Source: Chitinophagaceae bacterium
Lineage (GTDB): Bacteria; Bacteroidota; Bacteroidia; Chitinophagales; Chitinophagaceae
Length of the DNA stretch: 24,851 bases
Direction: 5' to 3'
Assembly: GCA_023229465.1 (NCBI GenBank)
Contig: JALNZE010000031.1
Coordinates: 1 to 24,851 of the forward strand
Below the pieces are notes generated by a model that had not been told where the DNA came from, made no database searches, and saw only the letters and a list, made by a program, of their open reading frames with translations. Of this stretch, positions 15,291 through 23,613 are shown one piece after another. A program made the translations under genes and the position numbers. How positions within the stretch are numbered: the stretch's first letter is position 1; the number at the start of each line of letters is the position of its first letter.

Positions 15291-15506
15291 TTAATGATTT
15301 GATATAGTAACAGGAAGTATCCTTTCTGTTTGTTTGGATGCGGGTGCATGAAACAATAGCAAAGTGCAAACAAGGAACATCACCAGGCAAAAAATGATCA
15401 ACACCATTTTTTTCTCTGAGGTTGTCAGCTTTGTTTCCTGTTTGGTTAACCATTTAGCGGCAGACAGTTGTAAACCGTGTAGCCAATTTTTGAATTGTTG
15501 CAGCAT
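15291..15506 (-). CDS. traL: Small inner-membrane conjugation protein, TraL position
   Basis: From the ATG at 15506, which is 1 nt after the traK stop, the product is 71 residues (MLQQFKNWLHG...). A longer start at 15560 would overlap traK by 53 nt and is less likely. There is one membrane segment (about residues 34-53, MVLIIFCLVMFLVCTLLLF) with a basic N-terminal cytoplasmic part (KWLTKQETKLTTSEKK) and a short periplasmic tail. Size, topology and position between traK and traM fit TraL of Bacteroides-type systems; sequence identity in this family is low, so the call rests largely on synteny. Confidence 0.65.
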   Translation of the reverse strand: MLQQFKNWLHGLQLSAAKWLTKQETKLTTSEKKMVLIIFCLVMFLVCTLLLFHAPASKQTERILPVTISNH

Positions 15507-15507
15507 T

Positions 15508-16128
15508 TTACCGGGATTGAATATTGATGTCTTTGTTTTCGAGGATCTTCCAGTGCTCAATCAAAAACCCATGTGGGTTATTATCGCTGATCGTACCCAA
15601 GTCACGGATATAACCTTCTGTGATTAGTGAACGCATGACTATGCTGGTAGCACGGATGATGGAAAGTTTACCATAGTAGCGAACATACCAGGGTGACTGG
15701 TTCAGGTCCACCTGAATACTGTCCGTTACAAGACGCTGGCTGATATTGCCTGATACGATGCCGGAATAATAACCACTCTCACTTAAGTTACTATACTGTG
15801 ATCTTGCGGAGCCATCGCCTAAGTAAAGTGCTTTTGTTATTTGTGCCTTGATAAGTTGCTCATCGGGTTCCAGGTTGAAGAAGAAACTATGAAAGGTATT
15901 GACATGGTCTTTGATCTCTACCGGTAATTTGTCCTTACGATTCACAGCCGATGCTTCAATCAGTTTGCTATTAGCAAGCACGAATACTTTTCCCTGTGCC
16001 TGTTTGATACTGCTGTTGGCATTGTAGAGTGTATAACAACACACTACTACGTTGCCTACAAGAAATAATAAGGAGAACAGCCGTATATGCTTAAATGCTG
16101 TGTCTATATTTTTAAATTGCTGGAACAT
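15508..16128 (-). CDS. traK: Conjugative transposon protein TraK (VirB8-like)
   Basis: This 206-residue protein has an N-terminal cytoplasmic stretch (MFQQFKNIDTAFKHIRLFSLL), one membrane segment (about 16-38) and a periplasmic domain. FKNIDTAFKHIR and the GKVFVLANSKLIEASAVNRK strand, followed by FHSFFFNLEPDEQLIKAQI, are characteristic of TraK. This is the VirB8-type scaffold of the Bacteroides type IV secretion channel. Its length matches the usual 205-210. It sits 9 nt after traJ and 1 nt before traL. Confidence 0.88.
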   Translation of the reverse strand: MFQQFKNIDTAFKHIRLFSLLFLVGNVVVCCYTLYNANSSIKQAQGKVFVLANSKLIEASAVNRKDKLPVEIKDHVNTFHSFFFNLEPDEQLIKAQITKALYLGDGSARSQYSNLSESGYYSGIVSGNISQRLVTDSIQVDLNQSPWYVRYYGKLSIIRATSIVMRSLITEGYIRDLGTISDNNPHGFLIEHWKILENKDINIQSR

Positions 16129-16137
16129 ACAAATGAT

Positions 16138-17250
16138 TTAGTTACCTGATACTTTACCTTGTTGATAGGAATCTGAATTGGCCGCATCGGCCATGGAACT
16201 TGTTTTTCGGTCGTCACCGGGCTGGTCATGACTCATACTGCCGCCGCTTGACTGACTGGGTGAACTGATAAACTTACTGATACTTAATTGGGAAGAAATG
16301 ATACTGTTTGTCTTGCTTAATATAGCACTGCCACCGCTGGCATGTACGATGTAATTAGCAATAGAAGGAACACTGAAATAGCCTACAATACCAACAACCA
16401 TAAAAATGAGGTATGCAACATCCGTTTGGGTAAATCCGCTGTCCTGTCCCTGTTGCAGTTGACTGATATCTAAGCGTAACATGCCCGTTTGTATGCGCCC
16501 TAACATCGCTCCGAATAAATTGGTTATCGGCAGCCACATATAGATATTGATATAGCGGGCGATCCAGATAGATAAAGTATGCTGGAAGCCGTCATAAACA
16601 GCCAGTGCAAAAACCAGGGGCCCAAGTATGGCCAATATCACCAGATGGAATGTCCGCATACAGTCTATACACAAAGCAGCAGCATAATACAACACCTCTA
16701 ACAGAACGGAAATAAAGAGTTTAAAAAGCTGCGTAAAATTCAGTGTCAGCATATTATACCAAAACCCACCCGATGACTCCTCTTTCGAATATTTATCCCA
16801 TTCCTCTTTTCCACCGGGCGCGGTAATGAGTACTGATGGGCCCTTGCCCTGTGCTGCCAGGTCTCTTTGGTGCAGAAGGTTCTGTACATCCCGGTTGGTG
16901 TTAGTTATCATAGCCGTTGTCACAGTTACAGTTGGTTTCAGTACCCCATTGATCACACCTAATACCTGTGGAAACAGTGCAATGGCCATAGATAAAGCAA
17001 AAGGACGCAGCAGTGGAAAAAAATCAATGGGCTCTGCATTAGCAATATGTTTCCATACCCGGTAACCGATATAAAAAGTGGCACCAAAACAGGCAATGGC
17101 CTGTGCCACTGTAATCAGCCCGGAACAAAGCGGTATCATTTCGTTATACAGGTTTTCGAGTACCGCGTGCATTTTCTGCACCTGGCCCGACACGCTTTGC
17201 GCCCCTGCTGCAAATGGTAATAACAAGAGTAAGAGCAATCCTTTTTTCAT
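16138..17250 (-). CDS. traJ: Conjugative transposon protein TraJ (VirB6-like)
   Basis: I chose the ATG at 17250 (MKKGLLLLLLLPFAAGAQS), which gives a signal peptide and a 4-nt gap to the gene upstream; starts at 17298 or 17271 would overlap that gene. The 370-residue product has about six membrane segments, including ITVAQAIACFGATFYIGY, LRPFALSMAIALFPQVLGVI, VLLEVLYYAAALCI, ILGPLVFALAVYDGF and VAYLIFMVVGIVGYFSVP. The WKHIANAEPIDFFPLLRPF segment is typical of TraJ. It is the polytopic inner-membrane channel part of the transfer apparatus. The C-terminal tail (last 45 residues, rich in Ser and Asp) is low complexity. Confidence 0.88.
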   Translation of the reverse strand: MKKGLLLLLLLPFAAGAQSVSGQVQKMHAVLENLYNEMIPLCSGLITVAQAIACFGATFYIGYRVWKHIANAEPIDFFPLLRPFALSMAIALFPQVLGVINGVLKPTVTVTTAMITNTNRDVQNLLHQRDLAAQGKGPSVLITAPGGKEEWDKYSKEESSGGFWYNMLTLNFTQLFKLFISVLLEVLYYAAALCIDCMRTFHLVILAILGPLVFALAVYDGFQHTLSIWIARYINIYMWLPITNLFGAMLGRIQTGMLRLDISQLQQGQDSGFTQTDVAYLIFMVVGIVGYFSVPSIANYIVHASGGSAILSKTNSIISSQLSISKFISSPSQSSGGSMSHDQPGDDRKTSSMADAANSDSYQQGKVSGN

Positions 17251-17254
17251 CTGT

Positions 17255-17878
17255 TTATTTTTGAATTCCATAACTATTTTGAATTGACTGGTTATCATTC
17301 AGCATCTTTTTCCTTTGCCAGGCCAGCACATTGGTATGACTATTAAAAACGCGTAAATAGCTTAGGTGCCCCGTCATGTCTGTATGGATACGGTCAATGG
17401 CCGTCAGCCTTTCCGCATCGTTCATGCGGAGTTTATTTGCCGTGATCACCATCAGGAGATCATCGAGGTTTTGTACAGATCGGTCAACCAGGTTTTGCAA
17501 ACTGGAACGGATATAATCCAGCTCGTTTCCGTTAAAAATGTTCAGGCCCCTGAACCGGGTAAAAGCGGATTTGTATTCAGAAACGATCTGTAATTGCACG
17601 GCAATGATGTCCGCTATTTTTTGATAATTTCTTACAGTTGAGCTAACTGCCAACATGCCATTCAGGAAACTCTCATGCAATTGAAAATTACCCTGCGAGA
17701 CATCTTTGATCGTGTTGTATCCTTTAGTCAGTACCGTATAACCTTTATACATATTATCCAGTATTGATTTTAACTGGCTGAGTTTGGTCAGGTCAAGCGA
17801 CAACTGTTCCAATTCCTGGGCCTGGGCATTTGCACCCACACAATAGAACATGGCGATGATGATCAATATTTTTTTCAT
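17255..17878 (-). CDS. TraI/TerB-like secreted conjugation protein, third tandem copy
   Basis: This 207-residue protein has a signal peptide (about 1-19, ending GANAQ). The body is helical, with YKGYTVLTKGYNTIKDVSQG and FQLHESFLNGMLAV, then IADIIAVQLQIVSEY and ELDYIRSSLQNLV, and RLTAIDRIHTDM near the end. It shares this helix order with the two genes before it. Database annotation of such genes is often 'TerB family', a label I do not think reflects function. The position just before traJ fits a VirB5-like periplasmic or pilus-tip role, which is inference. It starts 1 nt after the preceding gene's stop. Confidence 0.7.
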   Translation of the reverse strand: MKKILIIIAMFYCVGANAQAQELEQLSLDLTKLSQLKSILDNMYKGYTVLTKGYNTIKDVSQGNFQLHESFLNGMLAVSSTVRNYQKIADIIAVQLQIVSEYKSAFTRFRGLNIFNGNELDYIRSSLQNLVDRSVQNLDDLLMVITANKLRMNDAERLTAIDRIHTDMTGHLSYLRVFNSHTNVLAWQRKKMLNDNQSIQNSYGIQK

Positions 17879-17879
17879 G

Positions 17880-18467
17880 TCAATACAGTTTTTGCAGGGT
17901 TTGCGTATTCAATAAGTTTCTTTGTTTTTGAAGTGCGTTTATTTGTACTTTCTCACCCGCAGATATGATAAAACGATGTTTAGCGTTCATATCTTCATAG
18001 ATATGGTTAATACGATCCATTCTATCCCTGTCCGACATTTCCAGCTTACCATTCGTAAGAAGTATCGTGAGCTCTTCAATATTGTCTGCAGTTTCATCTA
18101 TCAGTTTCTGAAAGGTCACAATGGTTTTGATCTTATGGCAGGTGGCCAAAATTGATTTTTCCAAAGTAATAATGTCTGCTACTCTCGCGTATGTTTTGAC
18201 GTGAGCGTTTACATTTTTCAAGCTGCTGAAATAGTCGCTATGCAAATGGAACTCATCATTTTTCAGGTCGTGAACAATGGTCAATCCTTTGTTAGTGATA
18301 TCGATTCCTTTTTTGATATAGCCTAAGTACAGTTGAAAGGCAGCAATCTGTTCGGTTAAATATTTTCGCTGTGTTTCTTTTTGTTTGAAGAATTCATCAA
18401 AGGTTTGGGCCTTCGAAATAACAGTGATCAATAAAAAGACGGTCACGAATAATTTTCTAAAATCCAT
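17880..18467 (-). CDS. TraI/TerB-like secreted conjugation protein, second tandem copy
   Basis: This 195-residue protein has a signal peptide (about 1-20, ending VISKAQ). It contains YLGYIKKGIDITNKGLTIVH and FHLHSDYFSSLKNVN, which align by eye with YKGYTVLTKGYNTIKD and FQLHESFLNGMLAV of the next gene, and RMDRINHIYEDM, which aligns with RLTAIDRIHTDM. It therefore belongs to the same family but is clearly diverged. It overlaps the first copy by 11 nt. The function is probably periplasmic, in the type IV channel or surface tip; exact role unknown. Confidence 0.7.
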   Translation of the reverse strand: MDFRKLFVTVFLLITVISKAQTFDEFFKQKETQRKYLTEQIAAFQLYLGYIKKGIDITNKGLTIVHDLKNDEFHLHSDYFSSLKNVNAHVKTYARVADIITLEKSILATCHKIKTIVTFQKLIDETADNIEELTILLTNGKLEMSDRDRMDRINHIYEDMNAKHRFIISAGEKVQINALQKQRNLLNTQTLQKLY

Positions 18468-19113
18468 ATAATTGTTTAATGGTATTAACTTCGTTTACAT
18501 CTCTTGCACGTTGCAGGCTGATTTGGTAATTGCGGTTATTGAACCTGCGCAGATCAGCCGTTTGGCGGTCAATATTATCCGCACATTTGTTAATGACAGC
18601 CAGCCTGTCTGCATCGGAAATTTGCAATGAAAAAGAGTTAATGACCAGCAGCAACTGGTCCAGGTTTTTAACACTTTCTTCCAGTATGCCTGCATAGATA
18701 TTGGTGATATAGTCAAGTTCAGACGTTGTAAAATGACTATCCTGGTGAACAATGCTGTTGCTAAGTTTATATTGAGCCACGAGTTCTTTTTGCTGGTTGA
18801 TAATATCTGTGACCCGCCTGTAATAAGCGATCACCGATTTTACCCGTCCGAGTTCTTCAAAGAAACCCTGGTACAGGTCCTTTTGTTTTTGCACCCATCC
18901 ACCTATTTCTTCCAGTTTGAGTTTGGAGAGGGTATTTTCAATCGCTTTTTGTGCGTTCTGCAGACCGATGGTTTTGTTTTGCAGCCGTTGCACCTGTAGG
19001 TCGATGGCTTTGATAATTTTAGTAGTAACCGCTTTTATCAACTCCAGTATTTGTGCATCAGACCTGCTGTACGTGCCGATGGTAAATAGTAGTATAAAAA
19101 ATATTTTTTTCAT
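18457..19113 (-). CDS. traI: Conjugal transfer protein TraI (VirB5-like), first tandem copy
   Basis: This 218-residue protein has a signal peptide (about 1-20, ending SRSDAQ). It has LQVQRLQNKTIGLQNAQKAI, ENTLSKLKLEEI and GWVQKQKDLYQGFFEELGRV, which I recognise from TraI proteins of Bacteroidota conjugative elements. The C-terminal half has the same FTTSELDYITNIYAGIL / VKNLDQLLLVINSFSLQISD / ADRLAVIN pattern as the two following genes. It overlaps traG by 4 nt (coupled). Of the three it is the closest to classical TraI. Not to be confused with the F-plasmid relaxase of the same name. Confidence 0.75.
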   Translation of the reverse strand: MKKIFFILLFTIGTYSRSDAQILELIKAVTTKIIKAIDLQVQRLQNKTIGLQNAQKAIENTLSKLKLEEIGGWVQKQKDLYQGFFEELGRVKSVIAYYRRVTDIINQQKELVAQYKLSNSIVHQDSHFTTSELDYITNIYAGILEESVKNLDQLLLVINSFSLQISDADRLAVINKCADNIDRQTADLRRFNNRNYQISLQRARDVNEVNTIKQLYGF

Positions 19114-21560
19114 CGTTGTCTTAATTGATTGGCTAACATTTTAATTCCCTGTTTCATACTGCCATATTTTTTGGCAAAAGCCTGTACCTGTACTTTTTCC
19201 TTTTCTTCCGTGGTATAAGCCAGGTATTCTTCCAGCGATACTTCTGTCCGGTACACTTTGGCATGTGTACCACCAAGAGAAATAAATACTTCTTTGTATT
19301 TCAGGGCCGGGTCATTGGCTTTATTCATGGACAGGATCAAAGTCTTTTCCTTTTCTGTAAGTCCCAACAAATCCTGTATGTACTGGAACTTATTCAGGTA
19401 CTTAGTTTGATCCAGTAATATTTTGCAGTCGCTGTTATTGATGATCGCATCTTTAATAATGGTGGAACTGATAATATCATCCACATCCTGTGTAACGACA
19501 ATCGCTTCACCAAAAAATTTCCGCACTGTTTTAAACAGGTACTTGATATATTCTGCCATGCCTTGCCGGGCTATGGCTTTCCAGGCTTCTTCTATCAGGA
19601 TGATCTTTCGGATACCTTTTAGTTTTCGCATTTTGGAAATAAACACTTCCATGATAATCAAGGTGACTACCGGGAATAAAATCGGGTGATCTTTGATATT
19701 ATCCAGTTCAAAAACAATCAGGGGTTGCTGAAGTAAATCAAGATTTTCTGTGGCATTCAACAGGTAATCAAATTCACCGTCTTTGTAATAAGGGCGCAGG
19801 ACGTATAAAAAATTATCTATGTCAAAGTCTTTTTCTTTTACATTATCCTTTTTTAGCTGCTCGGTAAAGCCAGTTTGCAAAAATTCATAGAAGCTGTTGA
19901 AGCAGGGGAATACCTTATTGTTTTCATAAAATGATTGCAGGGCGTTTGATAATGCCACATATTCACTGCGTGAAAATGTTTCATCGTCTTTTTTCCAGAG
20001 AGCCAATAATAATGTTTTGATACTCTCTTTTTTTTCCGTGTCCAGTTCCCCTTCAAAATAGAATGGGTTGAACCGGATGGGTTCTTTTTCGGTATAAGTA
20101 AAATAATATCCGTTCAACAGTTCGCATAATCCCCGGTAAGAATGTCCCACATCTACAATTACTCCATGTGCCCCCTGTTCAATATAGGATCGCATCATGT
20201 GGTTGCAGAAATAACTTTTGCCACTACCTGAAGGCCCTAAAATGAATTTATTTCGGTTAGTACAAATGCCTTTGTAAATCGGTTCATCAGAAATGTCCAC
20301 ATTGATCGGCAGGCCGCTTATGCGGTCACCTAAACGCAAACCTATGGGGCTAACTGAACTTTGGTAATTGGTTTCCGCATTAAAAAAACAGGCGGCTTGT
20401 TCAGCGAATGTGTCAAAAGTTTCATGTAGAGGCAGATCGGCGGCGTTACCCGGTAACCCTGCCCAAAACAGTTGGGCCGCACTATCAGTCTCCTGCTTGG
20501 TTTTAGCATCCATCTGTGCCATCGCTGCCGATACAAGGTTTTTGATCTCCTTGGTCCTTTCCGCATTTTCAGAAAAGGTCAATACATTGAAATGTGCTTT
20601 TACAGGCATCCGGCCTTGCGCTATGGCTTCGTTAAGAAACTGGTTGGTGGCATCCCGGCTGATCGTATTCTCCCTGGAATAAGCAGAGAGTGATTGAAAT
20701 TTCAACCTTCGGTCTTCCTGTTTTTTTAAGATGATCCCCGCATCTTCGATGAGTACATACTGGTTATAGATATGGCTACAGGGAAGTAGCAATCCCAGCG
20801 GTGCGGCAAAACCTATACTCAGTTTTGTTTTATCCGTAGAATATTTATCGTAATTGATACGCGGGCCACAGATCGAAGGCAGATTTTCTGCATCGCTTAA
20901 TGAAAATAACTGGCAATGCAGGTTACCTACTTTCAGGTCCTCCCCTATCTGCAAATCGCGGATCATGCGGGGTTCATCCTTGCCCAGTAAATAACAATAG
21001 CGTTCAATTAGTCCGGCTTTATCCGGTGTACTGCCGAGTTCATCCGCGGTCAGCCTTTTTAAAGAGATAAAACCGCTGTCACTCAAAATTTTGACAAACT
21101 GCCCTACTTTATCCAGGAACTGTTCCCCTATTTTGCGATCGATGGTTTGTGCAGGGACAACCGTGTTTCGGATCAGAGTGGATGAAAGAGAGGTTTTTTG
21201 TTTTTTGCCTTTTGCAGTAAGGGTAATAAATACAAAACATTCATGGTGCAGGTAGGCGCGTTCATTAAAATGACGGTTGCTGCTATGCGATAAAAAGGAA
21301 GTATCCGGTTTGCCAAAATCAGCCCTATAATTAGCTTCTGTACACCAATCCTGTTTATGAATGATTGTGCCAGCCGGTAATACCTTAATAGCTCTTACCC
21401 AGGCTGGATGCACGGCCTCATAGTCACTGGTGGCCAGTGTAAAGAGTTCAGGTAAGTTCACGGTAAAAGCCGCCGTGATGCTTCCCTGTCTGTCCAGGAT
21501 ACAGTCCTGCTCTATTTTCCAAACAGGAAAAACAGTTTCGATGTTTTTGACCTTACGCAT
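19110..21560 (-). CDS. traG: TraG-family conjugation ATPase (VirB4-like)
   Basis: This 816-residue protein starts MRKVKNIETVFPVWKIEQDC, the usual TraG opening, so the start is firm. The N-terminal half is the TraG/CagE domain. A Walker A motif GPSGSGKS lies at residues 442-449 and a Walker B IILIEEAW with Glu657-Glu658, followed by VTQDVDDIISSTIIKDAIIN. All expected ATPase motifs are present, so it should be active. It powers assembly and transport in the type IV secretion channel at the inner membrane. Length is typical (about 810-830). It overlaps traF by 49 nt and traI by 4 nt. It is not the coupling protein (VirD4), which is absent from the window. Confidence 0.95.
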   Translation of the reverse strand: MRKVKNIETVFPVWKIEQDCILDRQGSITAAFTVNLPELFTLATSDYEAVHPAWVRAIKVLPAGTIIHKQDWCTEANYRADFGKPDTSFLSHSSNRHFNERAYLHHECFVFITLTAKGKKQKTSLSSTLIRNTVVPAQTIDRKIGEQFLDKVGQFVKILSDSGFISLKRLTADELGSTPDKAGLIERYCYLLGKDEPRMIRDLQIGEDLKVGNLHCQLFSLSDAENLPSICGPRINYDKYSTDKTKLSIGFAAPLGLLLPCSHIYNQYVLIEDAGIILKKQEDRRLKFQSLSAYSRENTISRDATNQFLNEAIAQGRMPVKAHFNVLTFSENAERTKEIKNLVSAAMAQMDAKTKQETDSAAQLFWAGLPGNAADLPLHETFDTFAEQAACFFNAETNYQSSVSPIGLRLGDRISGLPINVDISDEPIYKGICTNRNKFILGPSGSGKSYFCNHMMRSYIEQGAHGVIVDVGHSYRGLCELLNGYYFTYTEKEPIRFNPFYFEGELDTEKKESIKTLLLALWKKDDETFSRSEYVALSNALQSFYENNKVFPCFNSFYEFLQTGFTEQLKKDNVKEKDFDIDNFLYVLRPYYKDGEFDYLLNATENLDLLQQPLIVFELDNIKDHPILFPVVTLIIMEVFISKMRKLKGIRKIILIEEAWKAIARQGMAEYIKYLFKTVRKFFGEAIVVTQDVDDIISSTIIKDAIINNSDCKILLDQTKYLNKFQYIQDLLGLTEKEKTLILSMNKANDPALKYKEVFISLGGTHAKVYRTEVSLEEYLAYTTEEKEKVQVQAFAKKYGSMKQGIKMLANQLRQR

Positions 21561-21829
21561 GTAGGTAATTTTTGTTTGGCAATTTTTTTCAACAAACCAT
21601 GTTCACCATACCTATGGCTTAAGTGACTAACCATCATATATAACCCGGCGCCGGCTGGCAGGATAATCCCCAAACTGAGGTATATGTTGCATCCTATGAT
21701 GTAGAGGATAGCAAACAATAATAATAACAGAACCAGCCCGGCAGCCAGATATATAATGTATTGTGCTTTTATACCTCTAAATTCCAGTGAGCGGTTAACG
21801 CCTTTATTGATATCGTAAACAGTGGCCAT
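21512..21829 (-). CDS. traF: TraF-type protein, DUF4133 (VirB3-like)
   Basis: This 105-residue protein begins MATVYDINKGVNRSLEFRGI, the hallmark of DUF4133. There are two adjacent membrane segments (about residues 26-46 and 47-66) and then SHRYGEHGLLKKIAKQK. It is a small inner-membrane part of the transfer channel that works with the TraG ATPase. Its last 16 codons overlap the start of traG by 49 nt in a different frame, an unusually long overlap that suggests tight coupling. It begins 1 nt after traE ends. Confidence 0.9.
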   Translation of the reverse strand: MATVYDINKGVNRSLEFRGIKAQYIIYLAAGLVLLLLLFAILYIIGCNIYLSLGIILPAGAGLYMMVSHLSHRYGEHGLLKKIAKQKLPTCVRSKTSKLFFLFGK

Positions 21830-21830
21830 A

Positions 21831-22139
21831 TTATACGCCGAAAAAAGATTTTAAAACAGTGGCTACCACTACCAGGAAAATACAGCTACCAAACCAACTC
21901 GCCGCTACTTTACTGGTGTCCTGGTCGCCGCTGTTCCATTTACCATAGACTTTCACGGCCCCGACGAGACCCACAATCGCGCCGATAGAATACAACAAAG
22001 TGGTGCCGGTACTGAAATAACTTTTGACCATTTGGTTAGCTTGCTGGATACCGGCGTTACCATCACCCTGCTGGGCATAAAGAGAAAAGTTTACAAGGAC
22101 TGCTATTGCAGCCAGTAAGATTTTTTTTAACCTGCACAT
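21831..22139 (-). CDS. traE: TraE-type protein, DUF4134 (VirB2-like)
   Basis: This 102-residue protein has a signal peptide (about 1-22, ending SLYAQQ), then GDGNAGIQQANQMVKSYFST and two membrane segments (GTTLLYSIGAIVGLVGAVKVY and WFGSCIFLVVVATVLKSFFG). That is the DUF4134 layout, including the KWNSGDQDTSKVAASWFG turn between segments. It is the predicted pilin or inner-membrane channel subunit. It is the first standard tra gene of the operon here and follows an 84-nt gap with a hairpin. Confidence 0.9.
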   Translation of the reverse strand: MCRLKKILLAAIAVLVNFSLYAQQGDGNAGIQQANQMVKSYFSTGTTLLYSIGAIVGLVGAVKVYGKWNSGDQDTSKVAASWFGSCIFLVVVATVLKSFFGV

Positions 22140-22174
22140 GATCTTTATTTCGTTTTAGGTTTGAGGAAAAGAAA

Positions 22175-22214
22175 GCCCCTGTCGGTGTTCTATACACGGT
22201 TATACCGGAGGGGC
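22175..22214 (-). promoter_or_regulatory. Leader hairpin before traE, possible attenuator
   Basis: The minus-strand transcript can pair GCCCCT (22214-22209) with AGGGGC (22180-22175) around inner hairpins (CGGT/ACCG, GTGT/ACAC). The stem is followed by a pyrimidine-rich TTTCTTTTCC. It sits in the only sizeable gap (84 nt) in the otherwise tight tra operon. A weak terminator or an mRNA-processing hairpin that tunes pilin levels are both possible. Confidence 0.35.
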
Positions 22215-22223
22215 CGTGATAAT

Positions 22224-22652
22224 TTATTGCCAGAGTGTGGCCAATTCTGTTTCTGAGAGTTCAAGGTTACAGTCACGTTTCAGGGTTACAGCGATAAAGC
22301 GATTGATGGCATCGTGGTATTCTGTATTATAAAACAGGTTGTAACCGGAAAGCAGTTGTGTTAACCTGAGATACACATCCTGGTTGGTGCGGACCACCGA
22401 TTCAATGTCATTGATCAGCTTTTCCGCTTCAACTAAAAGAACGGTCTCATCATCTTCAATCAATTCCGGATTCGTTTCTTCCCACTGATCTTCGAATGAA
22501 AGTTCCATTTCCTCCGTTGTGGCGGCAGGTACCAGTCCTTCGAATGATACTTGTATGGGTGTGGCAAATGCGGGTTGTGGCTTTTTAGTAAAGAACCAGT
22601 AATACCCATAAGCTATTGTTACTGCAAGAATGGCTATCAGAAGTAAGTTCAT
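22224..22652 (-). CDS. Small single-pass acidic protein of unknown function, first in the tra operon
   Basis: This 142-residue protein has one N-terminal membrane segment (MNLLLIAILAVTIAYGYYWF, residues 1-20), so it is a signal-anchored or periplasm-exposed protein. Residues about 45-75 are strongly acidic (EEMELSFEDQWEETNPELIE). The C-terminal half is helical with RLTQLLSGYNLFYNTEY and DAINRFIAVTLKRDC. I do not recognise the family. It lies 84 nt before traE on the same strand and appears to be the first gene after the probable promoter at 22675, so it is likely part of the transfer apparatus or its control. It fills the place of traD in Bacteroides elements but shows no similarity I can defend. 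Confidence 0.65.
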   Translation of the reverse strand: MNLLLIAILAVTIAYGYYWFFTKKPQPAFATPIQVSFEGLVPAATTEEMELSFEDQWEETNPELIEDDETVLLVEAEKLINDIESVVRTNQDVYLRLTQLLSGYNLFYNTEYHDAINRFIAVTLKRDCNLELSETELATLWQ

Positions 22653-22674
22653 AGTGGTTTATTTTATTGTTCCA

Positions 22675-22682
22675 CAAAGATG
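22675..22682 (-). promoter_or_regulatory. Probable promoter -7 box of the transfer operon
   Basis: On the minus strand CATCTTTG (7 of 8 to TAnnTTTG, preceded by TA) is followed by TGGAAC and lies 22 nt before the ATG at 22652. The ...CTTTGTGGAA context is common at Bacteroidota promoters. A -33 TTTG at the right spacing is not evident. It lies between the rteC-type gene's stop (22722) and the first operon gene. Confidence 0.45.
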
Positions 22683-22721
22683 TACCCATAGAAAAGCGAT
22701 CTTTCATAGTGCAGTTCCAAG

Positions 22722-23543
22722 TCAGTCAAATTTTTTTTCTTCAATGCGTGTTATGTGCAACTCTAATTTATTTTTTAACCGGTCAATAAAAGCAGTAGAA
22801 TCCTTACGGCGCAATATTTCCTGGAAAGTCATGGAGGTATTACCAAGTTGAATACCAAAAACATGTTCAAAAAATAGCGTAATATCCCTGATGGTAGTAT
22901 TCCCCTTGTTAAAGGCAGCGCTGGAATGCAGTGCATAGATCAGTTCGATGAGATCGGTTTTGGAATGGGTCCATTGGATACCCAAATCTGTGTAAACGGG
23001 TTCGTGGTAATTCCGGAGCGCCTCTGTAATATATTGCTGAAATCTTTCGTAGGCCATACCCATGGCCGCATGAAAACTATATGGAGTGCAGAATGCGTCT
23101 TCTACTATGGGAGAATAGAGATCAATATACATACCCAACCTAATGGATTGCGGGATAAAATAGGTTTCATCCAAATGCGTTTTACCGCTTTTATAATACT
23201 GCAGGAATTCAGCATGGGTTGAAAAGAATGCTTCGATGCGTTTCTGTTCGTTCAAATAATATTCTTTGATTCGCGATCCCAACGGTTTATTGGATTCCAA
23301 ATTATGAAGGGAAGCGTAATAGATATATTCGGCGTACATGGGTGGGATGCTTTGTTTGTGCAGGCTGATGACTGTATTTTGATCAGAGGTATCCTGTTCA
23401 CGAACGATCCGGCGTAGTTGCTGTAAAGCAGCAGACACAATAGAGACTGCTTTTTCTGATCTCCGAATCAGGTTAGTTTCGTTTTCATTTTCCTGCAATT
23501 GTTCGCGTAGTTCCTTTTGAAGGCATTGGATTTCCGGTTTCAT
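22722..23543 (-). CDS. rteC: RteC-domain regulator of conjugative transfer/excision
   Basis: This is a 273-residue soluble protein. Its body has PPMYAEYIYYASLHNLESNK, RIKEYYLNEQKRIEAFFSTH, FLQYYKSGKTHLDETYF, then IQWTHSKTDLIELIYALHSS and a C-terminal DITLFFEHVFGIQLGNTSMT with RRKDSTAFIDRLKNKL. This string is typical of RteC, the helical regulator that in CTnDOT turns on excision genes. TDLIELIYAL is the most conserved part and lies about three-quarters along. It stands alone with its own promoter box (23564-23571) and is followed by the promoter for the transfer operon, so it may control that operon; that link is inference. Confidence 0.85.
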   Translation of the reverse strand: MKPEIQCLQKELREQLQENENETNLIRRSEKAVSIVSAALQQLRRIVREQDTSDQNTVISLHKQSIPPMYAEYIYYASLHNLESNKPLGSRIKEYYLNEQKRIEAFFSTHAEFLQYYKSGKTHLDETYFIPQSIRLGMYIDLYSPIVEDAFCTPYSFHAAMGMAYERFQQYITEALRNYHEPVYTDLGIQWTHSKTDLIELIYALHSSAAFNKGNTTIRDITLFFEHVFGIQLGNTSMTFQEILRRKDSTAFIDRLKNKLELHITRIEEKKFD

Positions 23544-23563
23544 ACAACTTAATTTTGGAGCAG

Positions 23564-23571
23564 CAAATTTA
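23564..23571 (-). promoter_or_regulatory. Promoter -7 box for the rteC-type gene
   Basis: TAAATTTG on the minus strand matches TAnnTTTG exactly, 20 nt before the ATG at 23543. The -33 region is not clear. Confidence 0.5.
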
Positions 23572-23613
23572 GCTGGATGGTTTGCGGGTGGTGATTGCAG
23601 AAATCAATACAAA

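Noticed and set aside
15281..15373. Longer start of traM
   Set aside because: It would overlap traL by 83 nt and adds residues with no likeness to TraM, whereas the ATG at 15280 gives the usual short basic tail before the membrane segment.
15241..15453. 70-codon frame overlapping traL and the traM start
   Set aside because: It lies out of frame across two recognised genes and has no membrane segment or family motif.
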